From Warburgia ugandensis (taxonomy: Eukaryota; Streptophyta; Magnoliopsida; Canellales; Canellaceae), in assembly GCA_035236585.1 (NCBI GenBank), contig CP141126.1, forward strand, positions 13,157,001-13,221,000: a stretch of DNA of 64,000 nucleotides, read 5' to 3'. The position numbers were made by a program, and so were the translations under genes. Each line of letters begins with the position of its first letter. Position 1 is the stretch's first letter. The notes under the pieces were generated by a model. That model did no database searches and was not told the DNA's origin. It was given only the letters and a program-made list of their open reading frames with translations. Of this stretch, positions 1 through 12,284 are shown piece after piece.

Positions 1-731
1 TTTGGAAGGGTCATGGAATTTCCATTTAGTGTGATCTGTTCTCCCTTATAAGGACTGGTGTAGGTCATGCGTTATCTACAATCAAACGTATGCATGAGAC
101 ATTGGTTTTCTTTACGTGCATAGCAAACGAGATTTGATATGGATATATATGTATATGTCGATCAACCTCGAGGGATTTAGACCATATACCTTTATGGCCT
201 CAACAGGACGTTGTTGTTTGATTAGTTTAAATGTTATGTGATATGTTTTAGATATTAGCTACAGCTTCTAATATTAATTTTGGATTGAGATTTGTAATAC
301 TTTATATAATTTATAGTAGATTTTGAGTTTTAATCATTATTAAATTTTGATACAAACCATAATTAATCAATAGCATGTTATTATCTTTATCTCCATATGT
401 TTTCCTATATGTTTTATTTATCTTATAATTTTCCACTAAGTGGCTGTACTTATCCTCATCAACAATTTTAGGTCAATCATCTAGGTAGGAATAAAGAGTT
501 GAGGTAGAATATGAACTTTGAAGTAGAAGAGTGAAAGCGTGATAATGAATTAGTTACTTATTTTGTTTAGAATAAAAAACCTTGAGCATTTAGAACTATG
601 ATGTAATGGGACAATTAACTTTGTTATGAATGTGAAGATTTAATTTAATTTAAGTTATGGTTTCATCTAAGGTTATTTGGGTTGTAACTAGTGGGTCTTG
701 GTATTGTTTATTCTCATTAAATTATTTTTGA
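1..731 (+). repeat. LTR-like non-coding repeat, copy 1, left part
   Basis: No coding potential. The sequence aligns by eye, block by block, with 17150-17900 and 44880-45600 on the plus strand and with the reverse complement of 30600-31400. Shared landmarks are a GTGATCTGTTCTCC-like block, a TCGATCAACCT.GAGG block and a GTGGGTC block near its right end. It is cut at about 731 by the RTE LINE, and its right end resumes at about 4282. The copies end in GGGGCGTCACA-like sequence, as the gypsy LTR ending at 15044 does, so I read the family as a long gypsy-type LTR. The left boundary lies outside the window. Repeat membership is directly visible; the LTR identity is inferred. Confidence 0.65.
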
Positions 732-762
732 TATCATCATCATCATCAAGACCTTATCCCAA

Positions 763-3682
763 TTAGGGGTCGGCCACATGAATCTTATTCCTCCATTACA
801 CTCTATTAAATACCATGGCTTCATTTAGTCCCAAAGTTTTTAAATCTTTCCTCACCACTTCTATCCACGTTCTTTTGGGCCTTCCCCTTGCCCTTTTAGA
901 ACCTTCAACTTGTATTGCCTCACTCCTTCTAACTGGTGCCGTTGTTGGCCTCCTTTGAACATGTCCAAACCATCTAAGTCTAATCTCCCTCATCTTGTTA
1001 CCTATTGGTGCTATCCCTAAATTTCTTCTAATATTTTCATTTCTAATTCTATCCTTTCTTGTCTTACCACTCATCCATCTCAACATCCTCATTTACGCAA
1101 CACTCGACCTATGAGTATGATGTTCCTTAACTGCCCAACACTCTGATCCATAGAGCATGGCCGGCCTTATAGCCATCTTATAGAATTTTCCCTTTAGTTT
1201 GAGTGGCACCCGCCGATCACATAAAACCCCGATGCACATCTCCATTTGTTCCAACCCGCTTGGATTCTCTCGGGTAACCTCCCTCTCAATCTCTCCACTC
1301 TCATGGATCAATGATCCTAAGTATCGGAAGTGGTCTCTCATGGGGACCTCTTGGTTATCAATCTTGACCGGTGCTCCACTCCTACTCTCCTTGATAAAAT
1401 TACATTCCATATATTCTGTCTTAGTTCGGCTAATTTTAAATCCTTTCGATTCTAATGCTTCTCTCCATAGCTCTAGCTTTATGTTGACACCCTCCCTTGT
1501 CTCATCAAGTAGGACTATATCGTCTCGCAAATAGCATGCACCAGGGAATCTCCTCATGCGAGATGTTTTGTTAACTCATCCATAACTAATGTGAAAAGGT
1601 ATGGACTCAATGCCGATCCTTGGTGCAATCCGACGGTGACGGGAAAATCACCGGTCCACGCCACTAGTGGTCTTAACATTTGTTCTGACTCCCTCATACA
1701 TATCTTTAATTATGTCTATATACCCACTGAGAAACCCCTTTAACACCTAACACCCTCCATATTAACTCTCTAGGGACTCTATCATAAGCCTTCTCTAAGT
1801 CAATAAAGACCATGTGTAGGTCTTTTCTCCTCTCCCTATATTTCTCTACTAATTGTCTTAGTAAGAAAATAGCTTCCATGGTAGACCTCCCAGGCATGAA
1901 ACCAAACCCATTCTCCGATACACTTGTTTCATGTCGTAGCCTCTTCTCAATGACTCTTTCAAAAAGTTTCATGGTGTGGCTCATAAGTTTGATCCCTCGA
2001 TAATTAGTGCAGCTCTGAATGTCTCCTTTATTCTTATAGATTGGTACAATAGAGCTTTTCCTCCACTCATTAGGCATTTTCTTTGATTTTATAATCTTGT
2101 TAAACAACTTGGTCAACCAAACTACCCCAATATCTCCCATATGCTTCCAAACCTCTATTGGTATACCATCAGGCCCCATGGCCTTTCCTGATTTCATCTT
2201 TCTCAAGGCCTCTTTTACTTCAAGCATTCTAATCCTACGTTCATATCTATAATATCCGGTGTTATTTAGATTTATAGTATTTTCAATCCCTATATTCTCA
2301 GGGCCATTGTCATTTAACAATTTTTGGAAGTATATTTCCCACCTTTGTTTGATCTCTGCGTCTTTGACTAATACCCTTTGATCATCGCTTCTAATGCACC
2401 TAACATGCTCTAAGTCCTTACTCTTCTGTTCTCTTACCTTTGCAAGTTTAAACACATCTTTCTCACCTTCTCTTGTTCCTAGTCTATTATAGAGCTCATC
2501 ATATGCTTTAAGTTTAGCCTCACTTACTATTCTCTTAGCAACGTTTTTAGCATTCTTATATTGTTCATAGTTTTCATTATTTCTAATCTTACGCCATACT
2601 TTAAAATGCATTCGTTTTTCTTTAATAGCTTTTTGCCTTTGTTTCATTCCACCACCATGTTTCCTTTGCTAATAGCCTTTTACCTTTAGATACTCCTAAG
2701 ACATCTTTTGCCACTTTCTTAATGGACTCAGCCATATTAGTCCACATGGTATTTACATCTGTTTCATAATTCCAATTTCCTTCTACCATCAACTTATTTT
2801 TGAATAAGGTTATTTTCTCTCCTTTTAAGTTCCACCACTTAGTTTTTGGATGCGTATTAAGTTCAGTTCTTTTACTCCATCTTTTGATATGAATATCCAT
2901 AACCATTAACCTATGTTGTGAGGTTAAACTCTCATAGGGTATCACCTTACAATCCTTACATATAGATCGTTCATTATTCCTAAGTAGAAAAAAGTCTATT
3001 TGGCTTTTATGAAGTCCACTTTTAAAGGTTATTAAGTGTTCATCCCTCTTCTTAAAGAGTGTATTTGCAATGGATAGGTTATATGACAAAGCAAAATCGA
3101 GGATATTTTCCTCATCTCATTTCGTTCACCTATACCATACCCTCCGTGTATTCTATCATATCCTTCCTTATCTTTTCCTACATGGCCATTTAAGTCTGCT
3201 CCTATAAATATTCCCTCAGTATTGGGAATTTCTTGTATGACTCCCTCCATATCTTCCCAAAACTGTCTCTTAATTATATCTTATAGCCCTACTTGTGGTG
3301 CATATGCACTTATAATATTTATAATCTGCTCTCCTAGAATCATTTTTATTATTATAATTCTATCACTGATTCTTTTAACGTCCACAACTTTATCCTCTAA
3401 TTCCTTATCCACTATTATTCCTACGCCATTTCTATTATTTTCCTTTCCTACGTACCATAATTTATACCCATCTATTTCTCTAGCTTTAGCCCCTTTCCAC
3501 TTGGTTTCTTGGATACAAGCGATGTTGACTCTCCTACGTTTTATCGTGTCTACTAACTCCAAACTCTTACCTGTCAATGTCCCTATATTCCATGTAGCGA
3601 TGCGAATCTTATGATTTGGAGATTCCCTATTTACTATCGCCTTTCTCGACCTCCATGGTATGAACCCATGTCCACTTTTCAC
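763..3682 (-). pseudogene. RTE LINE ORF (AP endonuclease + reverse transcriptase), broken
   Basis: The original single polyprotein nicks target DNA and primes reverse transcription from the nick. The endonuclease part shows TWNIGTL and QETKW (3682-3281), GADLNGHVG (about 3180) and SQIDFFLLR (about 3000). The reverse transcriptase part shows [19 protein letters not shown] and [12 protein letters not shown] (2647-1706), then GLHQGSALSPYLF (about 1640-1600) and DDIVLLDE (about 1530-1500). At least five frame changes separate these blocks. One is a single extra base inside the catalytic FADD box near 1527. A stop at 796-798 precedes ten further conserved-looking codons ending IHVADP and a second stop at 763-765. 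It cannot encode an active enzyme. Confidence 0.88.
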
Positions 3683-3880
3683 TGCACTGGTTACGATGCG
3701 GCGCGTCGCTTAGAGGGGACGCTCTAGCAGCCCTTGCCCATTTTTCACTACACCCGGGATCCGATGTAGTGCGTCGCTTCTGGGAGAACGCCCTAGCAAC
3801 CCTTGCCTATTTTTCACTGCATTCGGGATCCAATGCAGCGCGTCGCTTATGGGGAACGCCCTAGCTTGAGCGAATTTCAG
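3640..3880 (-). repeat. 68-69 bp tandem repeat in RTE 5' leader
   Basis: The word GCGTCGCTT recurs at 3703, 3771 and 3840, giving periods of 68 and 69 bp. Each unit also carries a TTTTTCACT..GGGATCC.ATG block and a GAACGCCCTAGC block. About three imperfect units lie just upstream of the RTE endonuclease reading frame. Repeated leaders are compatible with internal promoter modules, but nothing in the sequence proves that role. Confidence 0.8.
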
Positions 3881-3904
3881 ATTTCGATTCATGTCATGTT
3901 GGGG

Positions 3905-4281
3905 TTGCCATAGTTTTAAAAGCTAAAGATGATTTTCATTAAAATCATTAAAATCATCTTCAGCTTCACCCTTGCCGGCTGGCTACCTGACGCAAGGGTG
4001 GCCATATTTTAAGAAGCTGAAGATGATTTTCATTTCTCCCTCACAAACTAATATACAAATGCATATTTATTTGTAAGAAAGAAATAATAGAATCATCTTC
4101 AACTTCCCCCTTGTCGGCTGGCTACCTGATACAAGGGTTGCCATCTTTTAAGAAGCTGGAGATGATTCTCATTTCTTCCTCACAAACTAATATACAAATG
4201 CATATTCATTTGTAAGAAAGAAATAATAGAATCATCTTCAACTTCCCCCTTGCCGGCTGGCACCTGACGCAAGACCCTCCT
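3905..4281 (-). repeat. About 139 bp tandem repeat with internal inverted arms, RTE 5' end
   Basis: The block AAGAAGCTG.AGATGATT starts at 4011 and again at 4150 (period 139). A shortened earlier unit lies at 3922-4000 and a partial unit ends near 4275. Each unit pairs an AGCTGAAGATGATT arm with an AATCATCTTCA.CT arm and ends in a TTG.CGGCTGGC..CCTGA.GCAAG segment. Its position between the RTE leader and the resumed host repeat suggests it is the 5' end of the RTE element. A separate small element next to it is possible. Confidence 0.6.
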
Positions 4282-4443
4282 CCTTTTAATGAGACACCCA
4301 GGCTTAGAAGGGCAATTTTGGAAACTATTATATATTATAGTTTGAATATGTTTTATAAAAAAAGAAAAACAAAATTCTACTTAGGATCCTAATCATTTCC
4401 AAATAAATTTTATAAAGGTTGTTTTTGAAAACTCGAGGCATCA
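4282..4443 (+). repeat. LTR-like repeat, copy 1, right end
   Basis: Starting with AATGAGACACCCAGGC, this matches 45610-45759 (GATAAGACACCCAAGC) and 17900-18041 (GATGAAACACCCAGG). It includes an ACTTAGGATCCT block and ends near AAAACTCGAGGCATCA. It continues the repeat broken at 731 by the RTE insertion. No gene is present. Confidence 0.65.
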
Positions 4444-7334
4444 TAATGAGAGATCTTAATTGAAGGATGAGCACGCTAAAATTTAAAGCTCTTTTCAAAG
4501 AAATCAGATCAAGGAAAAATTAAAGGGTCCGTCGGATTCAAGAGGGGGACCGAAATACTAATTTTTCCCATGATACAGTATCAGCCAGACAGACAACGAA
4601 TATCATTTTCAAGCTTAAAATCAACAGAGCATGGGAAGAGGACCCTAGCTGGATTGAAAATGAAGTGGTCAATTTCTTTAAAACAATTTACAAGTAGGAA
4701 GAGATTTTTAGACCTAGCCTCGAGAATATTGTGACTGCATCATTACTGGCTCACTGTACGGACAGCCTTGAGCGACCTTTTCCAATTGGAGAGGTTGATT
4801 GAATTATCAAAATTAATAGGCTAGATGGTGCTCCGAGTCCTGATGGATTCGCGATGGAGTCTTATACACATTTCCGGTTGGTGATTAGAGAGGATTTTTG
4901 GGAGCTCGTTTAGAAGTTTTAATCGGATGGAATGGGCAAATCCTTCGGATCGTCTTTCATTGAGTTAATTCCAAAATAGATGGAGCCCGAGTCAATCAAA
5001 GAATCTTGTCGCATTTCTCTTGTCGACTCAATCTATAAAATTGTTTCGAAACTTCTGGCAGAAAGAATCAAGAAGGTACTCCATTTTATTGTGTACCGAA
5101 CACAATTTGCTTTTGTTGATAAAAGACAAATCCTCGATGAATCGATGATCGCTAATGAAGCCATTTCTCGTGATCCTAAGGTAGTAGTGGCAACATTTAT
5201 AAGCTTGATTTTCAAAAATCTTGTGTTGATTGGAATTTCTTTTGAAGTACATGATGGAAACATTGGGCTTCGGTGAAATTTTTATTAGTTGGGTTATGAA
5301 TTGCGTGAGAACTTAAGAATCTCTATTCTCCTAAATGGCACTCTAAAAAGTTATTTTAAGGCCTCTCGAGGCCTCAAATAAGGCCATCCTTTGGCGCCTT
5401 TTCTCTTTACACATCAATGAGTGTCTTAGCAAACTTCTCTCTGGAGCCTTGTCTTTGGGATGGCTGTTATAATCGGTAACCCTTCTATTCACATTAATCA
5501 TCTTTGATTTGCTGAGGATATTATGGTGTTTGCTGGAAAATAATTGTCCTAATCTGGTTACTCTTGTTAAATATATAAGGTCTTAGCAGTATGTCCACCT
5601 TTTTTTTTTCCTTCTTCAAATGTCCATTGGCAGTAGTAAATAATATGGAAATTATTCAAATAAGATTCTTATGGGTAAATTCAGACGGTAAACATAAGTA
5701 TCCTTTGGTGAAATGGAAAGAAGTACGCAAGCCAAAAAATAAGGTGGATTGAGCATTAGAATGATCACTAAGTTCAGTTCGGCACTTCTAATGAACTGGC
5801 TAGAGAGATTTGGAGAAGAACATTCAGCACTTTGGAGACAAAGCATTGTAGCTATATTTGGAGAGGAACGGGGAGGATGGACCTCTTGCCCACATTAGTT
5901 AAGAGGACATAAAAATCTTTGGATGGGCATCATCAAGTTGAAACAGACTTTTGATAGTAACACAAGGCTTCTTGTGCAAGAGGAAATTTTAGTAAGGTCT
6001 TGAAAAGATCATGGATCGGAGACAGAACTTGAATCATGTCCTCATCTTTTCTCACTTGCACATGCCCCCATCTCTGGCTTTTTTGTTTGCATTACTGAAG
6101 GAATCCAATGGAAGCTCGACTTGAGGAGAAATCTTAGATATGAGTACGAGTTGGATCAAGCTGAGCACTTGCTTGATTCTCAAAATGAACTTTCTTAGAG
6201 GAATTGAATCAGATAAAAGAATTTGGTTACCAAATTCTTCTGGCATTTTCTCAGTTCATTCTGGTTACTTTGTACTGGGTAATGAGGGGAGCGGCTTGAG
6301 GCCTTATCTAAGACCGGGCGTGTTTGGAATTTGAAACTACCTTATTCTTGCCTCCCAGCCAGCAAAAATATTCACTGTAACTGATGTGAAATGCGTTTGC
6401 AAATGCGGAAGACATTCACCATCTCCTTATCCATTGTTCGCTAGCATAAGGTGTGGAACTCAATTCTTAACTGGTTTGGAGTAGTTTGGGTTAGGAAAGT
6501 AATTGATCTAATCTCAGCGTGGTGGAAAAGATCTCATTGTTCTAAAGAGAAGAAATTGCGGGTGGGTGCCTGCCGGCAACATTTTGAGTGTGACTTGAAA
6601 GAAATGCACACATTTTCAGAGGTAATCAAGCAGCCGTTGATCAAATAGCTGACAAAATTAAGAACCTAGTTTCATCATAGGCTGTTTGTGACAAGAATTT
6701 CTTGAATTACTCCATGTTAGAAATTAGAAGATCTTGGTTGATGTTATGTACAACAACTAAAGGCACAGAAAAACTAAAAGTGCAATGGGCATGTCCTAAT
6801 GAAGGGTGGATAAACCGAACTTTTCTCGAGCGGCAAATAGATAAGATGAACAGGCAGGTATTAGCGGTACGATTCGTGAAGCTGCTTACTCTAGCTAATC
6901 CCACGTGAAGCAAATGACAAAGCAGACTCCCTGGCAAAAGACAGGGCTAATGATTTTTGCTCAAGGATTAATTTAACGGACGAAGGGAAAAGATACACCA
7001 GCTATCATATCTAAAGGTTGTTTTATACTATGGTTTGACCATTATTCAATGGCAGCAAGGGACTACAGTTTTTGGTCGGTGTGTTAAGTTCCATGTGGTT
7101 CTAAATGGCTTTGGGTGTAACTATTTTTATTAGCAGCTTCTTGTTTTTCGGTTACCTTTTGATATTGAATTCTCATTTTTACCTCTGTCTCTAGCGACAA
7201 GCTACACAAAGTGGCCTCTTGGTTGTTCTGAGGTAGTCTTAATTGTAAGTTATTCTTGATATTCAGGAGTAATATGTACTTTAAGCGATCTACCGATCGC
7301 CTTTCTTTTAATAGATACCATTTAAAAAAAAAAA
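4444..7334 (+). mobile_element. L1-type LINE relic, 5'-truncated, with poly(A)
   Basis: Plant L1 retrotransposon on the plus strand. Recognisable pieces in order are reverse transcriptase motifs GAPSPDGF (about 4830), ISLVDSIYKIVSKLLAERIK (about 5010-5070) and QFAFVDKRQILDESMIANE (about 5104-5160); the zinc-binding zf-RVT region with RIWLPNSSGIFSVHSGY (about 6213) and WNSILNWFGVVWV (about 6454); and the C-terminal end of an RNase H domain with REANDKADSLAKDRA (6905-6950) that stops near 7014. An 11-base A run at 7324-7334 marks the 3' end. Frameshifts and stops are frequent and the YADD box is not recognisable. The 5' edge is placed where the LTR-like repeat ends. No target duplication was established. 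Confidence 0.8.
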
Positions 7335-8322
7335 CGAAAGTCTCAAGATCTTTGGCCTCTTTTTCTTATTTGTGTTATTTACATACACTTTTTAATAACT
7401 TGCGTTTTTATAATATAAATATTTATTTTGCATAAGATTGACAACAAAAGGCTAGTTAGCTCAATTGGTTATAAGGTGAGTTTGAATACTTTATATTAGC
7501 TATAAGATAGTCTTTTTGGACAAGAAGATTGTAGAAGAATGTTTTGCATCTAAGATGTAGGAAGCGTGGGATATTTTTAGTTAGATTGTTTTTCAAATTA
7601 GATGATTTAATCTATTTTATTCATTGATAGGATATGCACTCTCAATCCTTGAATGGTTACTGATTTGATCGATTGATCTCATGTTTTGAGCATGTGTACT
7701 CTCTATTCCCATGATCCATCCATGAGCATCATTGATACTTGAAATTTCATGCCATGCACTCTTATTTGATTGCTTTTTAATGCTCATGCACACATTGTTT
7801 AATATGTTCTAATGTACACATGTTATATAGTTTTTTTTATTTTTTTATTCTAAAGTTAATACATCATAGATCTATCTTATTAGTTCATGCGCATAGAGTT
7901 TTTTTAAATCCTAAGACTGATGTGTCATAGATCTAATTTATAGGAACATGCGCATATAGTCTTCTAAATTCTAAAGTTTTAACCCATGCTCAATACTCAT
8001 GCACCATGCAAATCATATGATCATTTTAAGCTTAATCCATGCACACCTTTTATTGATTGACCTAATTCTTAGTGTGTACATATTCATTTGTATAACTTAC
8101 GGTATTTTACCATTTGATTTCACTTGAAAGTGCATGGCAATCATTCTATGTCTTATTGGTGATATGCCAATTGATCCCGCATGCAAATCCATGTGCACCT
8201 TGTATACCAATGCCTGTGCGCAAAGATGCTATATTATACTACCAATTGATTTGAGTCTACGGTCATGCTCACAATTATCTTTTGATTAGAGATCATGGGC
8301 ACAATTATATTTTGATTGAAGA
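7335..8322. other. No gene; AT-rich sequence resembling the flank at 15915-16700
   Basis: I see no coding region. The stretch is AT-rich and full of short words such as TTGATT and CATGCGCAC, in the style of 15915-16700 and 43950-44560. It is probably the left half of the LTR-like repeat into which the copia element at 8328-15909 inserted. A tRNA A-box-like word at 7456-7467 has no convincing B box and is not called a gene. Confidence 0.5.
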
Positions 8323-8327
8323 TCATG

Positions 8328-8579
8328 TCTCAAAGAACACAATTGTGAAATAATTTTCTGATAATTTCATTCATTGTTACTCTACAATATATAGAATACG
8401 TATGAGGTACATTTACAATGAAAGAATAATTTACAAGGAAAGAACAATTGAAGTAATTACAAAATAATACCTACTAATAATACATGAAATAATAAACATA
8501 AAATATCTTATAATTAAAAGAAAAATAAAAGTTATTACTGATTAAGAAGTCTAACCATATCAAGCCCTTAATTCTAGCA
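8328..8579 (-). repeat. Copia 3' LTR (252 bp)
   Basis: Direct copy of 15692-15909. Both begin (plus strand) TCTCAAAGAACACAATTGTG and end TTAATTCTAGCA. It is flanked on the left by target duplication TCATG and on the right by the polypurine tract. It differs from the 5' LTR by numerous substitutions and small insertions, so the insertion is old. Confidence 0.9.
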
Positions 8580-8586
8580 CTCCCCC

Positions 8587-11500
8587 TCAAGTTGGAGCAT
8601 GAATATCACACATGCCTAACTTGCCTAAAGAGTCATAAAAAACATTGTTGGCTACAGCTTTGGTAAGAACATCTGCTAGTTGATTTTTAGACTTCACAAA
8701 AGGGAATATAATGATCCCAGCTTCAAGCTTTTCCTTAATGAAGTGTCTATCAACTTCTACATGCTTTGTCCAATCATGTTGAATTAGATTGTGGGCTATC
8801 TTCATAGCTGAAGTGTTGTCACAAACCTTGTTGCATCCTGAGAGTCAACACGTAAATCCCTTAGCAAGTTCCTCAACCATAGTAACTCACACACTTTAAA
8901 AGCCATGCCTCTATATTCAGCTTTTGCACTTGACCTTGCTACTACTGGTTGCTTTTTACTCCTCCAAGTCACAAGGTTTTCCCCTACCTATAGGTGATTA
9001 TGCTACACCAGCGCAATCCGCATCAGTGTAACTTTCTACCTTCAGGTGATTATGCTTGGTGAAAAGTAATCCTTTACCCGGAGTAGACTTCAAATATCTT
9101 AATATACATTCTATAGCATCCATGTGAGGTTTACAGGGATGATGCATAAATTGGCTCACTGCACACATTGCATAAGCACTATCTAGCTTATTGTGAGACA
9201 AATAAATCAGTTTTCCCACAAGTCTTTAGTACCTTGTCTTATCAGTAGAAGTTGCATCCAAACAATGAAATAACTTATGATTTTGTTCAATAGGAGTATT
9301 CGCAGGTTTACATCCAAGCGTATTTGTTTCAGTTAACAAATCAAGAACATACTTCAAGTCACCAAGTTGTTTTATTTCAAATTCCGAGGCCAAGTATCAC
9401 TGTAAGTTCTCAATTTCATCTCAATCATTACCTGTTACTACCATATCATCAACATAGATAATCAAAGCAGTAATTCTTCCCTTCAGTGCTTCAAAAATGA
9501 GTATGATATGAGTTGCTTTGTTTCTAGCCAAAGTTTTTCATAGACTTGGTGAATCTGCCAAACCAAGCTCTTGGAGATTGCTTTAACCCATATAATGTTT
9601 TCTTGAGTTTGCACACCATTGTAACATTCGAGTACTTCTGTATACCTCGAGGAGGATCCATATACACTTCTTCTACAAGATCTCCATGCAAGAAAGCATT
9701 TTTTTACATCCAATTGAAGAAGTGGTTAGGCTCTATTATCCGTTAAAGACAAGAGCACTCTAACTGTATTAAGCTTGGCAATCGGTGCAAAAGTCTCTTG
9801 ATAGTCAATCCCATAAGACTACGTGTACTCTTTTGCACGAGCTTTATACCTTTTAATGGTTCCATCTGCCTTATGCTTGACTGCAAACACCTATCTACAT
9901 CCCACGGTCTTCTTTCCCTTTAGTAGAACCACAAGTTCCCAAGTAGCATTCTTTTCAAGTGCTGCTGTTTCTTCTACCATGGCTTGGGTCCATCTAGCAT
10001 CTACTAAAGCTTCCTACATTTTGCTAAGAATAGAGGCAGACAATAATTGTAGCACAAAAGACGCATATGACTTAGACAGTTTTTGGGAAGACACATGATC
10101 ACTAGTAGGGCATCTAGCTTTGGATTTAGGATCAGGCTCATATTTAATAGATGGTTTACCATGGTTAGAATGAGCTAGAAGATGATATTGAGACAATTAT
10201 GATTTATAATTAACATCATCAATAATTGTAGAATTAAGATTAAAAGGTACCTCTAAAGTAGTCTCAGGAGAAGATATGCCCAATTATTGTGTTGGATTGT
10301 TAGGAGACATTATACTTGTGAAGAGAATCATCTTCGGTCTTTGGAGTCATTGGTTCAACAATCGGAGACCTTTCCCATTCATCTGGTTGATCATTGGGAT
10401 CACTTCTGGTCGTCCAGAACAAATTTGAGATGAAATCTTCATCTGTAAATTCACTGGTCATCTGTTTTTCTTTCTCCTGTAGTTTAGTAGTAGATATCTA
10501 ATCCAATTCATTCGTTCAACTAGTAGTATCAATTTCGATCATCTGAATACTAGAGAAATCCAAATCTCTAGGAAAAATGCTTGTAGTTCTTTATGATTAA
10601 TCACTTCTTCTTGATTCTTCTATTGAAGTCAATAGTTGGTGGCCTATAGAAAAATTCTTTCTCATAAAAAATAACATCCATGGAAACATAAAACCCTTGA
10701 GAATATGGATCATAATACTTGTGGCCCTTTTAATTGATCCCATATCTCAATAAAACACACTTCAAAGCACGAGACTCAAACTTAGTCCATTGATGTGAAT
10801 GTAAGTAGACATAGACTACACACCTAAAAATTCGAGGAGCCAAAAGTACCATCGACAAAAGAGTGTAGTGGTTAGAAAGAGCATCCAATGGTTTTCTAAA
10901 ATTGAGAACACTAGATGATGTACGATTTATCAAGTAGACTATCGAATTCAAAGCCTCACCCCACAAGTGAGAAGGAACACAACTTCCAATCAAGAGAGAC
11001 TAAGTAATTATAATAACCGTCTGTTTTTCTGCTATGCAACACCATTTTGTTGAGGAGAATAGGGACATGTTGTTTGGTGAATAACCTCAACTGAGTGAAA
11101 GAATTCTATCAATTCTTGCTTGAAGTATTCTTTCTCATTATCTAAACGAAGGACTTTATTGAAATACTAAACTGAGTGGTCACCATTTAATGAAACAAGT
11201 GAAAAAATGAGCAAACATCACTCTCGTGCTTCAGTTGATAAACCCAAGTCATTTGAGTGCAATAATCAACAAGAGTTACAAACCACCTTATCCCATTCAG
11301 AGTAGAAATTAGTGCTGATCCCCAAACATCTGAATGAACTAATGAAAAAGCAGGATTTGCTTTATTATCACTCAAATGGAAAATAGTACGATAACATTTT
11401 ACCATTGCACAAGTTTTGTAAATAAAATCTAAAAAATTACACCCCCTAAACAAAGAGGGAAATAATCTCCTAAGAAAGCTAAAAGAGGGATGTCCTAGTC

Positions 11501-12279
11501 TCCTATGCCACAGTCAAATTTTCTCCTTCTTCTTACTTACCAAATCTTCCTTCACAATTGAGCTTGCCCTTCTCTGTTGAAATCTTGGAACCCATTTTCC
11601 AAATAGTACAATCCTCCATGTTGTCTACCTGCCAATCTTCTCCTTGATACAGATGTTCTAAAAAACACAGTGAGTAGGAAAAAATAGAGTAACACAATTA
11701 TGAGATTTGTTAATTGATTAGCAAAGATAAGATTACAATTTAATGATGACACAAATAAGACATCTTTGATAGCTAAGGTGGGAGACTTTGAGATTGTATC
11801 AACTCCAATGGCAATCCATTGCATCAATGTCAATTATCCAATCACTATTTCTAGTAAAAGACATACCTAATGTAGCAGTAAATCCAGGAGTTGTGGCAAG
11901 ATTCCCCTTTGGATTGGTGTCCTCCTCCTTGGCATTCAAAGACACCTGAGAAGCCTTTTTGCCCTTTGAATGCCAATCTGGATATCCATAGAGTCGAAAG
12001 CATGAATCCATTGTATGACCAATACCATTATAGTGAGTACATTTCCGATCCTTCTTTGAGGTGGGCATTTTCTGAGAGGCCATTATAGCTCCTTCTCCAA
12101 TCTTTCCTATAAACATAGTTTCTTGGTGAATAGCTCCCATACAAACCATAACATAAATAGCTTGTATATTTGGAATAGGTTTGGTAGTAAGTACGAGATC
12201 TTGAACCCCATCTAATTGAGGATCGACAAAAACATATACACACATTGGGAATTAACCATTGCGGTATATTTTACAATAT
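8587..12279 (-). pseudogene. Copia gag/pol relic (zinc knuckle, protease, integrase, RT, RNase H)
   Basis: Domains in coding order are as follows. Gag and a CCHC-like region lie at 12245-11940 (CTHYNGIGHTMDSC). A protease remnant is near 11845 (SDWIID, where family members have DTGA). The integrase core is at 11453-10730 (LVHSDVWG, LWGEALN). Reverse transcriptase is at 10200-9400, with QLDVK near 9715 and an intact YVDDM box near 9450. RNase H is at 9219-8587 (SYTDADCAG, KHVEVDRHFIKEK, QLADVLTKA). Frames change repeatedly, so this is a dead polyprotein. Order protease-integrase-RT-RNase H identifies copia. Confidence 0.9.
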
Positions 12280-12284
12280 CATCA

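Larger units (their letters stand above)
731..4281 (-). mobile_element. RTE-clade LINE, degenerate, with 3' (TGA)n tail
   Basis: Non-LTR retrotransposon on the minus strand. Reading downward it has a tandem-repeat 5' leader (about 4281-3640), an endonuclease followed by reverse transcriptase (3682-763), and a short TGA-repeat tail at 748-733 in place of poly(A), as in plant RTE elements. The element sits inside an LTR-like repeat whose two halves (1-730 and 4282-4443) join when it is removed, which sets its limits to within about 10 bp. No clear target duplication was found; TTTTGA/TTTTAA at the edges is only suggestive. Stops and frameshifts throughout make it non-autonomous. Confidence 0.85.

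Noticed and set aside
1199..1534. Plus-strand open frame of 111 codons
   Set aside because: It is the antisense of the RTE reverse transcriptase region and has no features of its own.
7450..7500. A possible tRNA gene (TAGCTCAATTGG resembles an A box)
   Set aside because: No acceptor-stem pairing, no anticodon arm and no properly spaced B box could be found.
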